A DNA stretch of 40,920 nt from Myxococcota bacterium. Lineage in GTDB: Bacteria; Myxococcota_A; UBA796; JAFGLY01. Positions 32,862 through 40,565 of this stretch are shown here, one piece after another. A program made the translations under genes and the position numbers. The stretch spans positions 1 to 40,920 of the forward strand of contig JAJRWT010000083.1 in assembly GCA_024276675.1 (NCBI GenBank), written 5' to 3'. The notes beneath the pieces are model-generated. The model did not search any database. It was not told the DNA's origin and saw only the letters and a program-made list of their open reading frames with translations. The first letter of the stretch is position 1; each line of letters starts with the position of its first letter.

Positions 32862-34202
32862 ATGCCGCCAGCCAGGAAACCCAATCCTGCAGGATCCATC
32901 TCCGGAATGCAGGGCCTGCTGTCCGCCATCGCCCTGGGAAGCTCCATGGGCGACCGTCACAGGGCCCTGGCCCTGGCGCTCAAGGCGCTGGACTCCACCG
33001 CCGGCCTGGAGGTGCTGGCCGTCAGTCGCCTCTACCGAACGTCTCCCATGGGCCACACCGCTCGTGGCTGGTTCCTCAACGCCGTTGCCCTGCTGGATTG
33101 TTCCCTGTGCGGCAAAGACCTGCTGGAGCGTTGCAAGGAAATCGAACGGCGCCTGGGAAGGAAACCCGCTCCCCGCTGGGCGGACCGTCCCGTGGATCTC
33201 GACATCCTGCTCATGGGCAACATGGTGAGCGATGACCCCGACCTTACCCTCCCCCACCCCCACATGGGCCGGCGCGATTTCGTACTGACTCCGCTGCTGG
33301 AGATCGCTCCCGAGGCCCGCAATCCCCGTAACGGCCTGCGCTGGGCCGCACAGCAGCCCCGTGATCTCCCCCTGCCCATTCCGGTGGGAATCCTTGCCGC
33401 AAGATCCCCTACCAGGTATGACGGGCAGCTTCACGAACATGCCGCACCAAAACTCGGCGGCGGTCCCGACACCAGGCCGTCCCCTTCGATCACGAAAAGG
33501 AACAAAAAAATGAAGCTCTTCATCGACACGGCCAACCTGGACGAAATCCGAGAGGCCTCGAGCTGGGGCATCATCGACGGTTGCACCACCAATCCATCCC
33601 TCATCGCCCGGGAAGGCGGCGACTTCATCGCCACAATCCACCAGATATGCCAGATAGTCAGCGGCCCCGTATCCGCCGAAGTGATAGCCCAGGATTCCGA
33701 ATCCATGGTCCGGGAAGGTCGCCTGCTGGCCAGAATAGACCCCAACATAGTGGTGAAGGTGCCCCTGACCACCGAAGGCCTCAAGGCATCCAGGCAGCTC
33801 TCGGGCGAAGGCATCCGCGTGAACGTCACGCTCTGCTTCCAACCCTCGCAAGCTCTCCTGGCGGCCAAGGTGGGCGCCACCTACGTCTCTCCCTTCGTCG
33901 GGCGCCTGGACGACATCAACCAGGACGGCATGGAACTCATCCGCCAGATCGTCCACATGTTGGACAACTACCCTGATTACGACACCCAGGTGCTGGTGGC
34001 CTCGGTCAGGCATCCTCAGCACGTCGTGGAAGCAGCCCTGGCGGGGGCGGACGTGGCCACGGTGCCATTCAAGGTACTGGCCCAGTTGGTGGAGCACCCC
34101 CTCACCGAGGCAGGCAACAAGCGTTTCCTGGCAGACTGGGCCGGCGTCGCGGATCGCGACATCGTTGCCCAGGTGGAGCGCTGGCTGGCCAGAAACTCCT
34201 GA
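32862..34202 (+). CDS. folK: folK (HPPK) reading in frame into transaldolase
   Basis: One open frame of 446 codons. Residues ~16-175 are 6-hydroxymethyl-7,8-dihydropterin pyrophosphokinase (folate pathway): AIALGSSMGDRHRALA, AVSRLYRTSPMG, ADRPVDLDILLMG and LTLPHPHMGRRDFVLTPLLE are diagnostic. After about residue 175 a ~40-residue low-complexity linker follows, and then the transaldolase begins at 33510. The frame passes through AAAAAAA at 33504-33510. With one A fewer, the frame would end at the TGA overlapping the transaldolase ATG (ATGA), so a one-base indel (real, or an assembly/homopolymer error) could have created the fusion; RNA-polymerase slippage is another possibility. The ATG at 32862 has AAGGAA seven bases upstream; an ATG at 32820 is in frame but lacks a good site. 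Confidence 0.88.
   Translation: MPPARKPNPAGSISGMQGLLSAIALGSSMGDRHRALALALKALDSTAGLEVLAVSRLYRTSPMGHTARGWFLNAVALLDCSLCGKDLLERCKEIERRLGRKPAPRWADRPVDLDILLMGNMVSDDPDLTLPHPHMGRRDFVLTPLLEIAPEARNPRNGLRWAAQQPRDLPLPIPVGILAARSPTRYDGQLHEHAAPKLGGGPDTRPSPSITKRNKKMKLFIDTANLDEIREASSWGIIDGCTTNPSLIAREGGDFIATIHQICQIVSGPVSAEVIAQDSESMVREGRLLARIDPNIVVKVPLTTEGLKASRQLSGEGIRVNVTLCFQPSQALLAAKVGATYVSPFVGRLDDINQDGMELIRQIVHMLDNYPDYDTQVLVASVRHPQHVVEAALAGADVATVPFKVLAQLVEHPLTEAGNKRFLADWAGVADRDIVAQVERWLARNS
33510..34202 (+). CDS. Transaldolase, small TalC/fructose-6-phosphate-aldolase type
   Basis: A 230-residue class I aldolase of the transaldolase family, pentose phosphate pathway, cytoplasmic. MKLFIDTANLDEIREASSWG and GCTTNPSLIAREG begin the barrel; NIVVKVPLTTEGL contains the Schiff-base Lys; VNVTLCFQPSQALLAAKVGA and VSPFVGRLDD are further conserved blocks. 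The length fits the short microbial transaldolase subfamily. The internal ATG at 33510 has AAAAGGAAC just upstream, a good ribosome-binding site, so an independent product is likely even though the frame is continuous with folK. TalC-type members may be transaldolase or fructose-6-phosphate aldolase; I cannot decide. Confidence 0.93.
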   Translation: MKLFIDTANLDEIREASSWGIIDGCTTNPSLIAREGGDFIATIHQICQIVSGPVSAEVIAQDSESMVREGRLLARIDPNIVVKVPLTTEGLKASRQLSGEGIRVNVTLCFQPSQALLAAKVGATYVSPFVGRLDDINQDGMELIRQIVHMLDNYPDYDTQVLVASVRHPQHVVEAALAGADVATVPFKVLAQLVEHPLTEAGNKRFLADWAGVADRDIVAQVERWLARNS

Positions 34203-34266
34203 GAACGAGGTAACCAGGCGGTCCGGGGTCCTGCCTCCAGAGATCTTCGGCCGGATTTGCTGTTCT

Positions 34267-34293
34267 GCGAGCGCTTTCCCGTGTATCGCTCGC
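34267..34293. terminator. Hairpin in the gap after transaldolase
   Basis: GCGAGCG (34267-34273) and CGCTCGC (34287-34293) can pair around a 13-nt loop. It lies after the transaldolase and before the FadR-type promoter, a sensible place for a terminator. No T-run follows. Confidence 0.35.
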
Positions 34294-34315
34294 TCGCGGG
34301 TTCCCATTCAGATAC

Positions 34316-34342
34316 TTGCAGAGCACGGCCCATGTCGATAAT
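34316..34342 (+). promoter_or_regulatory. Putative promoter of the tetR-etfB-etfA operon
   Basis: TTGCAG (34316-34321) precedes GATAAT (34337-34342), a five-of-six -10 match, with a short 15-bp spacer. The predicted start of transcription would fall within the adjacent operator, as expected for simple repression. Confidence 0.45.
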
Positions 34343-34361
34343 TGAATGAGCCTTCATTCAA
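34342..34361. promoter_or_regulatory. FadR-type operator palindrome
   Basis: TTGAATGAGCCTTCATTCAA is a perfect 8-bp inverted repeat with a 4-bp centre. It fits the published binding consensus of the TetR-family FadR of Bacillus subtilis in its arms (TGAATGA-N4-TCATTCA). It overlaps the -10/+1 region in front of a TetR-family gene followed by etfB and etfA, the same type of gene content controlled by Bacillus FadR. Autoregulation relieved by long-chain acyl-CoA is the natural prediction. Confidence 0.75.
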
Positions 34362-34377
34362 CCCGAGGTTCTACCCG

Positions 34378-35085
34378 GTGGCCGACCAGTTCCAGCACCG
34401 CAGAGATGAAGTCCAACAACAATCCCCGAACGGGCAGAACGGGCCCGGTGCCGGCCATGGGCACAAGACGGGCAGCAACGGCCATGGCCGAACCAGGGGC
34501 CGCCGCAGGGGTGACAAGCGCGCCCAGATCATAGAGGCCGCCATCGAGGTATTTGCCCAGAAGGGCTTCCAACACGCCCGCATCTCCGACATCGCCAGAC
34601 AAGCCGGCGTAGCGGACGGTACCATCTACATCTACTTCGACAACAAAGACGACATCCTGCTAAGCCTCTTCGAAGACAAAATCAGCGAGATGCTTAACGC
34701 CCTGGACGAACAGTTGGAAGGGATCGACGATCCCTTCGATCGGATTCGTACCTTTTCCCGCTTCCACTTTCAGCAGGTCAAGGAAAACCCCCGCCTGGCC
34801 GAGGTCCTGCAGGTGGAACTCCGGCTGTCCAGCAAGTTTCTCAAGGAATATCGCCCCATCAAACTCTGGGCCTATATCGGCAGGCTGCAGGAAGCCCTGC
34901 ACAGTGCCAAGCTCATGGGCATGGTACGCGACGAAGTGGATCCTTTCGTTGGCATGTGGTCTTTTTTCGGAGCAATTGACGAGCTGGCCATGCAGTGGGT
35001 TCTCGCTCGGCGTAAAGAACGTTTCAACCTTGATAAAGCTGGCCATGTCATGGCCGAGGTCTTCATCAGGGGCGTTGCAGTATAG
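34378..35085 (+). CDS. TetR-family regulator, FadR-like
   Basis: A 235-residue repressor. The DNA-binding domain spans about residues 46-95 (RAQIIEAAIEVFAQKGFQHA, ISDIARQAGVADGTIYIYFD), followed by an all-helical ligand domain (about 100-235). The GTG at 34378 has GAGG nine bases upstream and lies after the operator; an upstream TTG at 34342 would put the start inside the operator and is less likely. Before the HTH there is an unusual ~45-residue Gly/His/Arg/Asn-rich extension (GPGAGHGHKTGSNGHGRTRG). The downstream etf genes and the operator suggest control of fatty-acid beta-oxidation electron transfer. Ligand not proven. Confidence 0.88.
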   Translation: MADQFQHRRDEVQQQSPNGQNGPGAGHGHKTGSNGHGRTRGRRRGDKRAQIIEAAIEVFAQKGFQHARISDIARQAGVADGTIYIYFDNKDDILLSLFEDKISEMLNALDEQLEGIDDPFDRIRTFSRFHFQQVKENPRLAEVLQVELRLSSKFLKEYRPIKLWAYIGRLQEALHSAKLMGMVRDEVDPFVGMWSFFGAIDELAMQWVLARRKERFNLDKAGHVMAEVFIRGVAV

Positions 35086-35107
35086 AACAATTCAACGGAG
35101 GTGAAAT

Positions 35108-35881
35108 GTGAAAATCGGTGTGTTGTTGAAACAAGTCCCCGACACGGAAACCAGGATCCGCATCGCCGACGACGCTTCCGGCATCGTCACGGACGACATC
35201 AAGTGGGTCATCAATCCCTACGACGAACACGCCCTGGAAGAAGCCCTCAAGCTGAAGGACGCCCGCAAGGCCAAGGAAGTGGTGATCTTCTCCCTGGGCG
35301 GCAAGGGCGTGGACCAGCGTATCCGCGAAGGTCTCGCAAGGGGGGCCGAGCGAGGCGTATGGATCGAAGCCCCGGAGAACCTCGACTCCCTGGCAATTGC
35401 CAGGGCACTGGCGGCAGCGGTGAAGGCCGAGGGAGTGGACCTCCTGCTCGCGGGCAAACAGGCCGTAGACGACGACAACTCCCAGGTACCAGCCATGGTG
35501 GCCGAGATCCTGGGCTGGCCCCAGGTCATGATGATCTCCGAACTGCAGATTGATGATGGCGGTTTCAAGGCCACCCGCGACGTGGGCAAGGGCGTGCGAC
35601 AGGTGGTGGAAGGCCGCCTTCCCGCGGTCATCTCCTGCGACAAGTCGTTGAACACTCCACGCTACGCCTCCCTGCCCGGCATCATGAAGGCCAGGCGCAA
35701 GAAGATCGACAACAAGAACATATCGGCTCTCGGTGTCGACACTTCCTCCGATCCGCTGGTGTCCCACGGAAACTGGGGCCTGCCGCCTGAAAGGTCGAAG
35801 GGCCAGGTAATACCCGGCGAACCCAAAGAAGCAGTCAAGGAGCTGGTTCGCCTGCTCCGTGAAGAAGCCAAGGTACTTTAG
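35108..35881 (+). CDS. etfB: Electron transfer flavoprotein beta subunit
   Basis: A 257-residue EtfB. It begins MKIGVLLKQVPDTETRIRIA, with INPYDEHALEEALKLKD and later VDDDNSQVPAMVAEILGWPQ and VEGRLPAVISCD, all standard EtfB blocks including the AMP/FAD-contacting region. With EtfA it passes electrons from acyl-CoA and other dehydrogenases to ETF:quinone oxidoreductase. The GTG start at 35108 has a strong CGGAGG site; the nearby ATG is out of frame. It lies 22 nt after the regulator gene. The enzyme appears complete. Confidence 0.96.
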   Translation: MKIGVLLKQVPDTETRIRIADDASGIVTDDIKWVINPYDEHALEEALKLKDARKAKEVVIFSLGGKGVDQRIREGLARGAERGVWIEAPENLDSLAIARALAAAVKAEGVDLLLAGKQAVDDDNSQVPAMVAEILGWPQVMMISELQIDDGGFKATRDVGKGVRQVVEGRLPAVISCDKSLNTPRYASLPGIMKARRKKIDNKNISALGVDTSSDPLVSHGNWGLPPERSKGQVIPGEPKEAVKELVRLLREEAKVL

Positions 35882-35904
35882 CCCGCAACCAACAGGAGAC
35901 CAAA

Positions 35905-36870
35905 ATGGGAAACGGCATTCTAGTACTCTGTGAACAAGAGGGCGGGCAGATCAAGGGGACCGCCCTGGAACTTCTGGGCAAGGCCCGTGAACTGGCGGCC
36001 CAACTGGGCGGCTCGGTGACAGCCCTGGTCATGGGAACTTCGACGCCTACGGGCGTCAAGGGCGCCCAGCAGATCTGGTGCGTGGACGGTCCCGACTTCC
36101 AGGCCTACAACACCGGCCCCTGGGCACGTGCGGTGCAGGTTGCAATCGAAAAAGCCGCACCTGCCCTGGTGCTGGCCACCTCCACGGTGGCCACCAGGGA
36201 CTTCTTCCCGAGACTGGCCGCCCGGCTGGGTCTGGGCCTGGCCACCGAAGTGGTGGATCTTTGTGTAGTCGACGGGCAGGTGCTGGGCCGCAGGCCGGTC
36301 TACGCTGGCAAGGCACTCTACGACGTGCGGGTATCCTCGGATCCGGCCATCTTCACAGCCCGCCCCAACTCCTTCCCGGTTCCCGCCGACCTGCCGGACG
36401 CCCCGGCTCCCGAAGCGCTGGACGTGGCGCTGACGGAAGCAGACCGCCTTACCCGGGTCGTGGACACCCTCGCACCTGAAACCGACGTAGTGGATCTCAC
36501 CGAAGCTGCCGTCATCGTCTCCGGCGGGCGCGGTCTGAAGAGCAAGGAAAACTACGACTCCATCATCAGGCCCCTTGCCGCGGCCCTTGGCGCCACACCC
36601 GGCGCCAGTCGTGCCGCGGTGGACGCCGGCTTCGCCTCCCACGGCGACCAGGTGGGCCAGACCGGCAAGGTGGTCAATCCCAACCTCTATGTCGCCTGCG
36701 GCATATCCGGGGCCATCCAGCACCTGGCGGGCATGCGCACCTCGAAGGTCATAGTGGCCATCAACAAAGACGAAGAAGCCCCCATCTTCGACTTCGCCAC
36801 CTATGGCATCGTGGCCGATCTTTTCACCATCTGCCCACTCTTGCAGGCCGAGATCGAAGACCTGGACTGA
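35905..36870 (+). CDS. etfA: Electron transfer flavoprotein alpha subunit
   Basis: A 321-residue EtfA, the FAD-binding subunit. The C-terminal FAD domain has SGGRGLKSKENYDSIIRPLA, then SRAAVDAGF, QVGQTGKVVNPNLYVACGIS and HLAGMRTSKVIVAINKDEEA with PIF, matching the canonical EtfA signature. The ATG at 35905 has AGGAG at good spacing, 23 nt after etfB. Adjacent regulation by a FadR-type repressor suggests use in fatty-acid oxidation; the L-2-hydroxyglutarate-oxidase-type enzyme elsewhere in the window could be another donor, but that is speculation. Confidence 0.97.
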   Translation: MGNGILVLCEQEGGQIKGTALELLGKARELAAQLGGSVTALVMGTSTPTGVKGAQQIWCVDGPDFQAYNTGPWARAVQVAIEKAAPALVLATSTVATRDFFPRLAARLGLGLATEVVDLCVVDGQVLGRRPVYAGKALYDVRVSSDPAIFTARPNSFPVPADLPDAPAPEALDVALTEADRLTRVVDTLAPETDVVDLTEAAVIVSGGRGLKSKENYDSIIRPLAAALGATPGASRAAVDAGFASHGDQVGQTGKVVNPNLYVACGISGAIQHLAGMRTSKVIVAINKDEEAPIFDFATYGIVADLFTICPLLQAEIEDLD

Positions 36871-36877
36871 GGCGATG

Positions 36878-36907
36878 GGCGGGCGACCTCCATGCAGGTC
36901 GCCCGCC
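36878..36907. terminator. Strong hairpin between convergent etfA and radical SAM genes
   Basis: GGCGGGCGACCT (36878-36889) and AGGTCGCCCGCC (36896-36907) form a perfect 12-bp stem with a 6-nt loop, just after the etfA stop. It lies between convergent genes and could end both transcripts. No T-run is seen. Confidence 0.65.
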
Positions 36908-36993
36908 ATGCCTGGTCGTGGCTGCCTGGACCCCCGGGGCAGGGCCTCTGGCAACGTTGCGTGGATCCCCGCGACAGTTCTCCAGGCGGTCTT

Positions 36994-38415
36994 TCAGGGC
37001 CGGCGCCGCATGTGGGGCGGGGTGAGGTCCTTCATGCCGAAACGCCGAAGAGGAGCGGTTACCCGACCCAGGAGGCTGCGAGCCTGCATCTCGGCGTCAA
37101 GAAAGCGATCCCAGAAGCGGGACCATTGTTCGAAGCCCCTGGGCACGTAGAAGAGCCTGTCCAACATGGCGGGATCGTCGGGCAGGAGATCTGCGTCAGG
37201 TGGAAGCAGGCGGTCTTCGCGTGCAATGGTCTCGAAATGGGTGCCCTCTTCCACCCGGCACCAGGTGAGCACCATGCGCCCTCGACCCGCCAGGCTGCCC
37301 TGCAGGTAGAAATACTGCCCAAGCAGGGCCAACTGCTCCCGCAGCGAGGTGGAGGGAGGCGTGCAGAAGAAGCTCCAGGATGCCTTCAGACCCCGGACCT
37401 TGCGCACGGCCTCGATGCTGGCCTGGATCTCGGCGGTGCTGGTGTCCTTGCGCATACGATCCAGGCTGGGCTGAAGGAGGCCGTCGGGGGAGAAGGCGAC
37501 GCGGAAGCAGCCTGCCTGGCGCATCAGTTCAAGGAAGTCCACTTCGAGCCCGTGGAACCCCAGCCACGCGATCCAGCGCATGGTGATTCCACGCCTGATG
37601 ATGCCTTCACAGATGGCCCGTGCATGGCCGGGGTCTTCGTTGAAGCGGCTGTCGGTGAAGGTAAACTGCCTGACACCGAAGGTCCCCGCCAGGTACTCCA
37701 GCTCGTCCAGCACGACCTGGACAGGCTTGCGCCTGAGCACCCGGCCGTTCAACCAGGGGTAGTTGCAATAGGCACAGCGGCGGGGGCAACCCCTGGTGGT
37801 TTCGACGCCCATGTCCAGCATGAGACCCCGTCGCCGCTCTTCGCGCCTGTAGAGTTCCCAGTCCAGGGGGTGGCGCCTGGGAAAGGGCAGCGCGGCTAAG
37901 TCGGGCATGGGCCGTTCACCGGTGTCGTGGATGTGCCCGTGTTCATCGCGCCACAGTGTGCCGGGCACCTTTTCCGGAGCAGCCAGATCCGACAGGAGTT
38001 CCACCACGGAGTCCTCGGCTTCGGCTTTCAAGCCGAAATCGTAGGGGTAACGCTCCATGAAGGCCCTGGAAGACTGTGTGAAGCCGGGACCGCCCAGAAG
38101 CGTGGGCACCCCCGGGGCAACCCGGCGGATGGTTTCGAGAGTGGGCCGGAGCTGGGTATGATAGACGTGGGGAGCCTTGCGGGTGGTGGAATCGATGTTG
38201 CGAAGCGAGACTCCCACGGCCTGGGGCTGGAAACGTTCCAGTTCCAGGCGCAGCCTGTCCATGGGATCATCGCCCCCCACGTTCAGGTCCACGATCCACG
38301 GTTCGTGGCCGGCAGCCTCGAGGGCGGTGGCAACGGCGGCCAACCCGATGGGAAAGACGAGTTGATCGGCCACTCCCCTGCGGCCCAGGTAGCTTTGAAG
38401 AAGAAGAACTCGCAA
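36994..38415 (-). CDS. Radical SAM protein with B12-binding-like N-terminal domain
   Basis: A 473-residue protein. The N-terminal ~150 residues resemble a cobalamin-binding Rossmann domain (MRVLLLQSYLG, PIGLAAVATALEAAGHE), but the cobalamin-coordinating D-x-H-x-x-G motif is not evident. The radical SAM core has the [4Fe-4S] motif CPRRCAYC (Cys210, Cys214, Cys217) and FTFTDSRFNEDPGHA. The C-terminal ~120 residues are outside the core. The reaction is unknown; relatives include methyltransferases, and BchE-like enzymes. The start is TTG at 38415 with TGGAG upstream. Convergent with etfA. Confidence 0.88.
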   Translation of the reverse strand: MRVLLLQSYLGRRGVADQLVFPIGLAAVATALEAAGHEPWIVDLNVGGDDPMDRLRLELERFQPQAVGVSLRNIDSTTRKAPHVYHTQLRPTLETIRRVAPGVPTLLGGPGFTQSSRAFMERYPYDFGLKAEAEDSVVELLSDLAAPEKVPGTLWRDEHGHIHDTGERPMPDLAALPFPRRHPLDWELYRREERRRGLMLDMGVETTRGCPRRCAYCNYPWLNGRVLRRKPVQVVLDELEYLAGTFGVRQFTFTDSRFNEDPGHARAICEGIIRRGITMRWIAWLGFHGLEVDFLELMRQAGCFRVAFSPDGLLQPSLDRMRKDTSTAEIQASIEAVRKVRGLKASWSFFCTPPSTSLREQLALLGQYFYLQGSLAGRGRMVLTWCRVEEGTHFETIAREDRLLPPDADLLPDDPAMLDRLFYVPRGFEQWSRFWDRFLDAEMQARSLLGRVTAPLRRFGMKDLTPPHMRRRP

Positions 38416-38716
38416 GAACCGCTCCAGGATATCCAGGTTCCAGAGATGCCACGACGCGGCGGACCAGGGGGCTGCATCTCAGGAGAGATACCAGGAGAGA
38501 CCGCCAGTCCTGGTTCGCTCTGCCCTATATAGTCCGGGAAGGCCCCTCGCCGCTTCCCTCCAGATACGAGTTGCAGCAGAGAACATGGTTCCGCGTGCCT
38601 TTTCACATTCCTTTCAAAAGAAGTAGCATGGTACATGGCGGCAGGGCATATCGCGTGCAATACTCGCAGACACGAGGAACATTCAATGGCTCTGCTCTGA
38701 TGGATGGAGGGAAATC
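38416..38716. other. Divergent intergenic region
   Basis: This 301-bp region lies between the radical SAM gene (minus) and the arylsulfotransferase-like gene (plus). It holds a CTGGATAT element (minus, within 38429-38437) close to the radical SAM start and an AT-rich CTATATAG (about 38525-38532) that could serve as a -10 region on either strand. No -35 box is clear, and no gene was seen. Confidence 0.4.
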
Positions 38717-40168
38717 ATGGGATTCGCCATCATTACGCCCCTGCTCCTGGTCGTGGCCTGCGGCAACGACGACAAGCCCACGGACACCTCCCTTCCCGAG
38801 GACACGAGCACCGACCAGGACTCCCAGGCCAACCAGGACACCGACCACGTCGATACCGGCCCGGACACCGGCGACACCCAGCAGGAACCTTCATCCAGCA
38901 CCAGCCTTTCCTGGCGTCTCCACGACGACATCCCCAGCATGGTCTACGTGACGTGGTGGCAACTGAGCAAAGCCGATGTACATGTGGAATACAGCTTCGA
39001 CCCCGGCGAATGGCTGTCCACACCCACCTTCCAGGCATACAAGGGCACCAACCAACAGATCCTCCTGGGCATCCCCTTCGAGACCGAGGTGCAATGGCGG
39101 ATCGTGCCTGAAACCGATCAGCCGGTGGACGGCGAGCTGATCACCACCGGCGATTTCCCATCCGGAATGCCCACCGCCGAGCTGCTGGAAGCAGACCCGG
39201 AATCCTGGCTCCAGACAGGCAACTACCTGCTCTGCTCCATCAACGAACAGACCGGCGGCTGGACCCAGGGCAGCTACTGGACCTTTTTCATGGATCGTAA
39301 AGGCCGGATCGTGTGGGCACACGAGGCTCCCGACAAACACTGGACCCTCTTCGCCCAGGTATCGGTGACCGGCCGATATTTCCTCTGGGACGAAGCCACC
39401 TACTGGGCCATCTGGGACAGTGGTGCTGCCTCCACCGTCCATCGCTGGTACATGGACTCCGCCATCGACGAAATCTCCACACCGGGTCTCCACCACACCT
39501 TCGTGCAACTTCCCGACGAATCCCTCGTCTGGGGCTCCCAGTACAACGTGGATGGCGAGTCGCTGGTGGAGAAGGCCCTGGGCTCGGACCAGGAAACCGT
39601 CATCTGGAACAGCGACAAGGACTGGACCAATAGAGGGCACATAGAATCCAACGGGCTCTTCTACAACGTGTCCACCGACACCTTCCTCTACAGCTTCTAC
39701 ACCAACAACAGCCTCGTGGAGCTGGACCATGCCACCGGGGAAACACTCTGGTGGGCGGGCCAGGTGAGCGGGGGCTATGACTTCGATCCTACCGATTCCC
39801 AGTTCAGTTGGCAGCACGGCGTTTCCTTCACCGACGCCGGCACCCTGCTGCTCTCCACCGCCGCCCACAGCGGCGGCAACGTCACCACCATGGTGCGGGA
39901 ATACGAAGTTGACCACCAGGACGAAACGCTCCACGAAATCTGGAACTACGACCCCGGCATTCACGCCTCCACCAACGGCGACGCCTGGCGGCTGGAAAAC
40001 GGCAACACCCTGCACGTCATCGGCAGCTCCGGCCATATCGTGGAAGTGGACCCCGATGGCAACTTCGTCTGGCACGTCACCTTCAACGCCACCCGGCTGC
40101 TGGGGCGCGGCGAGTTCATCGAGGATCTGTACGACCTGGTACCCAACCAGGGCCACAGCACCCCGTGA
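38717..40168 (+). CDS. Arylsulfotransferase (ASST)-like lipoprotein
   Basis: A 483-residue exported protein. The signal peptide ends in LLLVVACGN, a lipobox with Cys at residue 15, followed by a ~40-residue Asp/Thr/Ser-rich linker (EDTSTDQDSQANQDTDHVDT). Then comes a fibronectin/Ig-like segment and a beta-propeller similar to ASST (PF05935/PF14269): LHHTFVQLPDESLVWGS, SLVELDHATGETLWWAG, FSWQHGVSFTDAGTLLLST. In ASST a propeller His becomes sulfated; His residues are present in QHG and LHHTF but the catalytic one cannot be fixed by eye. ASSTs move sulfate between phenols without PAPS. The ATG at 38717 has GGAGGGAAATC upstream. Lipoprotein localisation suggests the outer membrane or cell surface. 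Confidence 0.82.
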   Translation: MGFAIITPLLLVVACGNDDKPTDTSLPEDTSTDQDSQANQDTDHVDTGPDTGDTQQEPSSSTSLSWRLHDDIPSMVYVTWWQLSKADVHVEYSFDPGEWLSTPTFQAYKGTNQQILLGIPFETEVQWRIVPETDQPVDGELITTGDFPSGMPTAELLEADPESWLQTGNYLLCSINEQTGGWTQGSYWTFFMDRKGRIVWAHEAPDKHWTLFAQVSVTGRYFLWDEATYWAIWDSGAASTVHRWYMDSAIDEISTPGLHHTFVQLPDESLVWGSQYNVDGESLVEKALGSDQETVIWNSDKDWTNRGHIESNGLFYNVSTDTFLYSFYTNNSLVELDHATGETLWWAGQVSGGYDFDPTDSQFSWQHGVSFTDAGTLLLSTAAHSGGNVTTMVREYEVDHQDETLHEIWNYDPGIHASTNGDAWRLENGNTLHVIGSSGHIVEVDPDGNFVWHVTFNATRLLGRGEFIEDLYDLVPNQGHSTP

Positions 40169-40565
40169 GAGACTTCCTGGAGAGCTTCCACGACCAGCAC
40201 AGGGAGCCCTGTGCAGGCTCCTGCGGAGAAAGCCCGCGAACGAGCCGGAGAAGGCCAGGAAGAGTGTCGTTCGACCCCGAGAACCGGACCCATCGACGCC
40301 GCTGCCAGCGCGTCATCTCCAGGCTCAAGGCACTGCCCGCCGCAGCCCTGGGGACGCCCATGCCAGCGTGATGGACTCCGAGACGATGGATGCTCTCGTT
40401 CGGGGAGGCTTCCTGCCCGGGTACCCCCTGGAGTCCGGCAGCATCGTCGGCACCTGCGAACCACCGCGCATGACAGAAGGCCTGGATATGTTATAACGAG
40501 CGATGAATGCTCGTTGTCATCCGGGGCCTTCGTCAGTGACCTTGCAGCCGGGGAAGGGAGGCTCC
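40169..40565. other. Intergenic region with a possible short ORF and promoter
   Basis: No standard gene was found. A plus-strand frame from an ATG at 40371 to TAA at 40494-40496 would code for 41 residues (MDSETMDALVRGGFLPGYPL...), protein-like but without a good ribosome-binding site; it may be a fragment of a lost gene. A separate promoter and inverted repeat occupy its end. Confidence 0.35.
40470..40515 (+). promoter_or_regulatory. Sigma-70-like promoter with overlapping inverted repeat
   Basis: ATGACA (40470-40475) and TATAAC (40492-40497) are separated by 16 bp, each a near-consensus hexamer. AACGAGC (40495-40501) and GCTCGTT (40509-40515) form a 7-bp inverted repeat with a 7-nt centre covering the start-point region, which could be an operator. 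It faces the small gene at 40566. Confidence 0.5.

Noticed and set aside
32835..34307. Minus-strand ORF (490 codons) opposite folK-transaldolase
   Set aside because: Both folK and transaldolase motifs are on the plus strand; the antisense frame has no recognisable domain.
40165..40371. Short ORF starting at GTG that overlaps the stop of the ASST-like gene
   Set aside because: The GTGA overlap is suggestive, but the translation is Arg/Pro/Ser-rich as in chance frames and has no ribosome-binding site.
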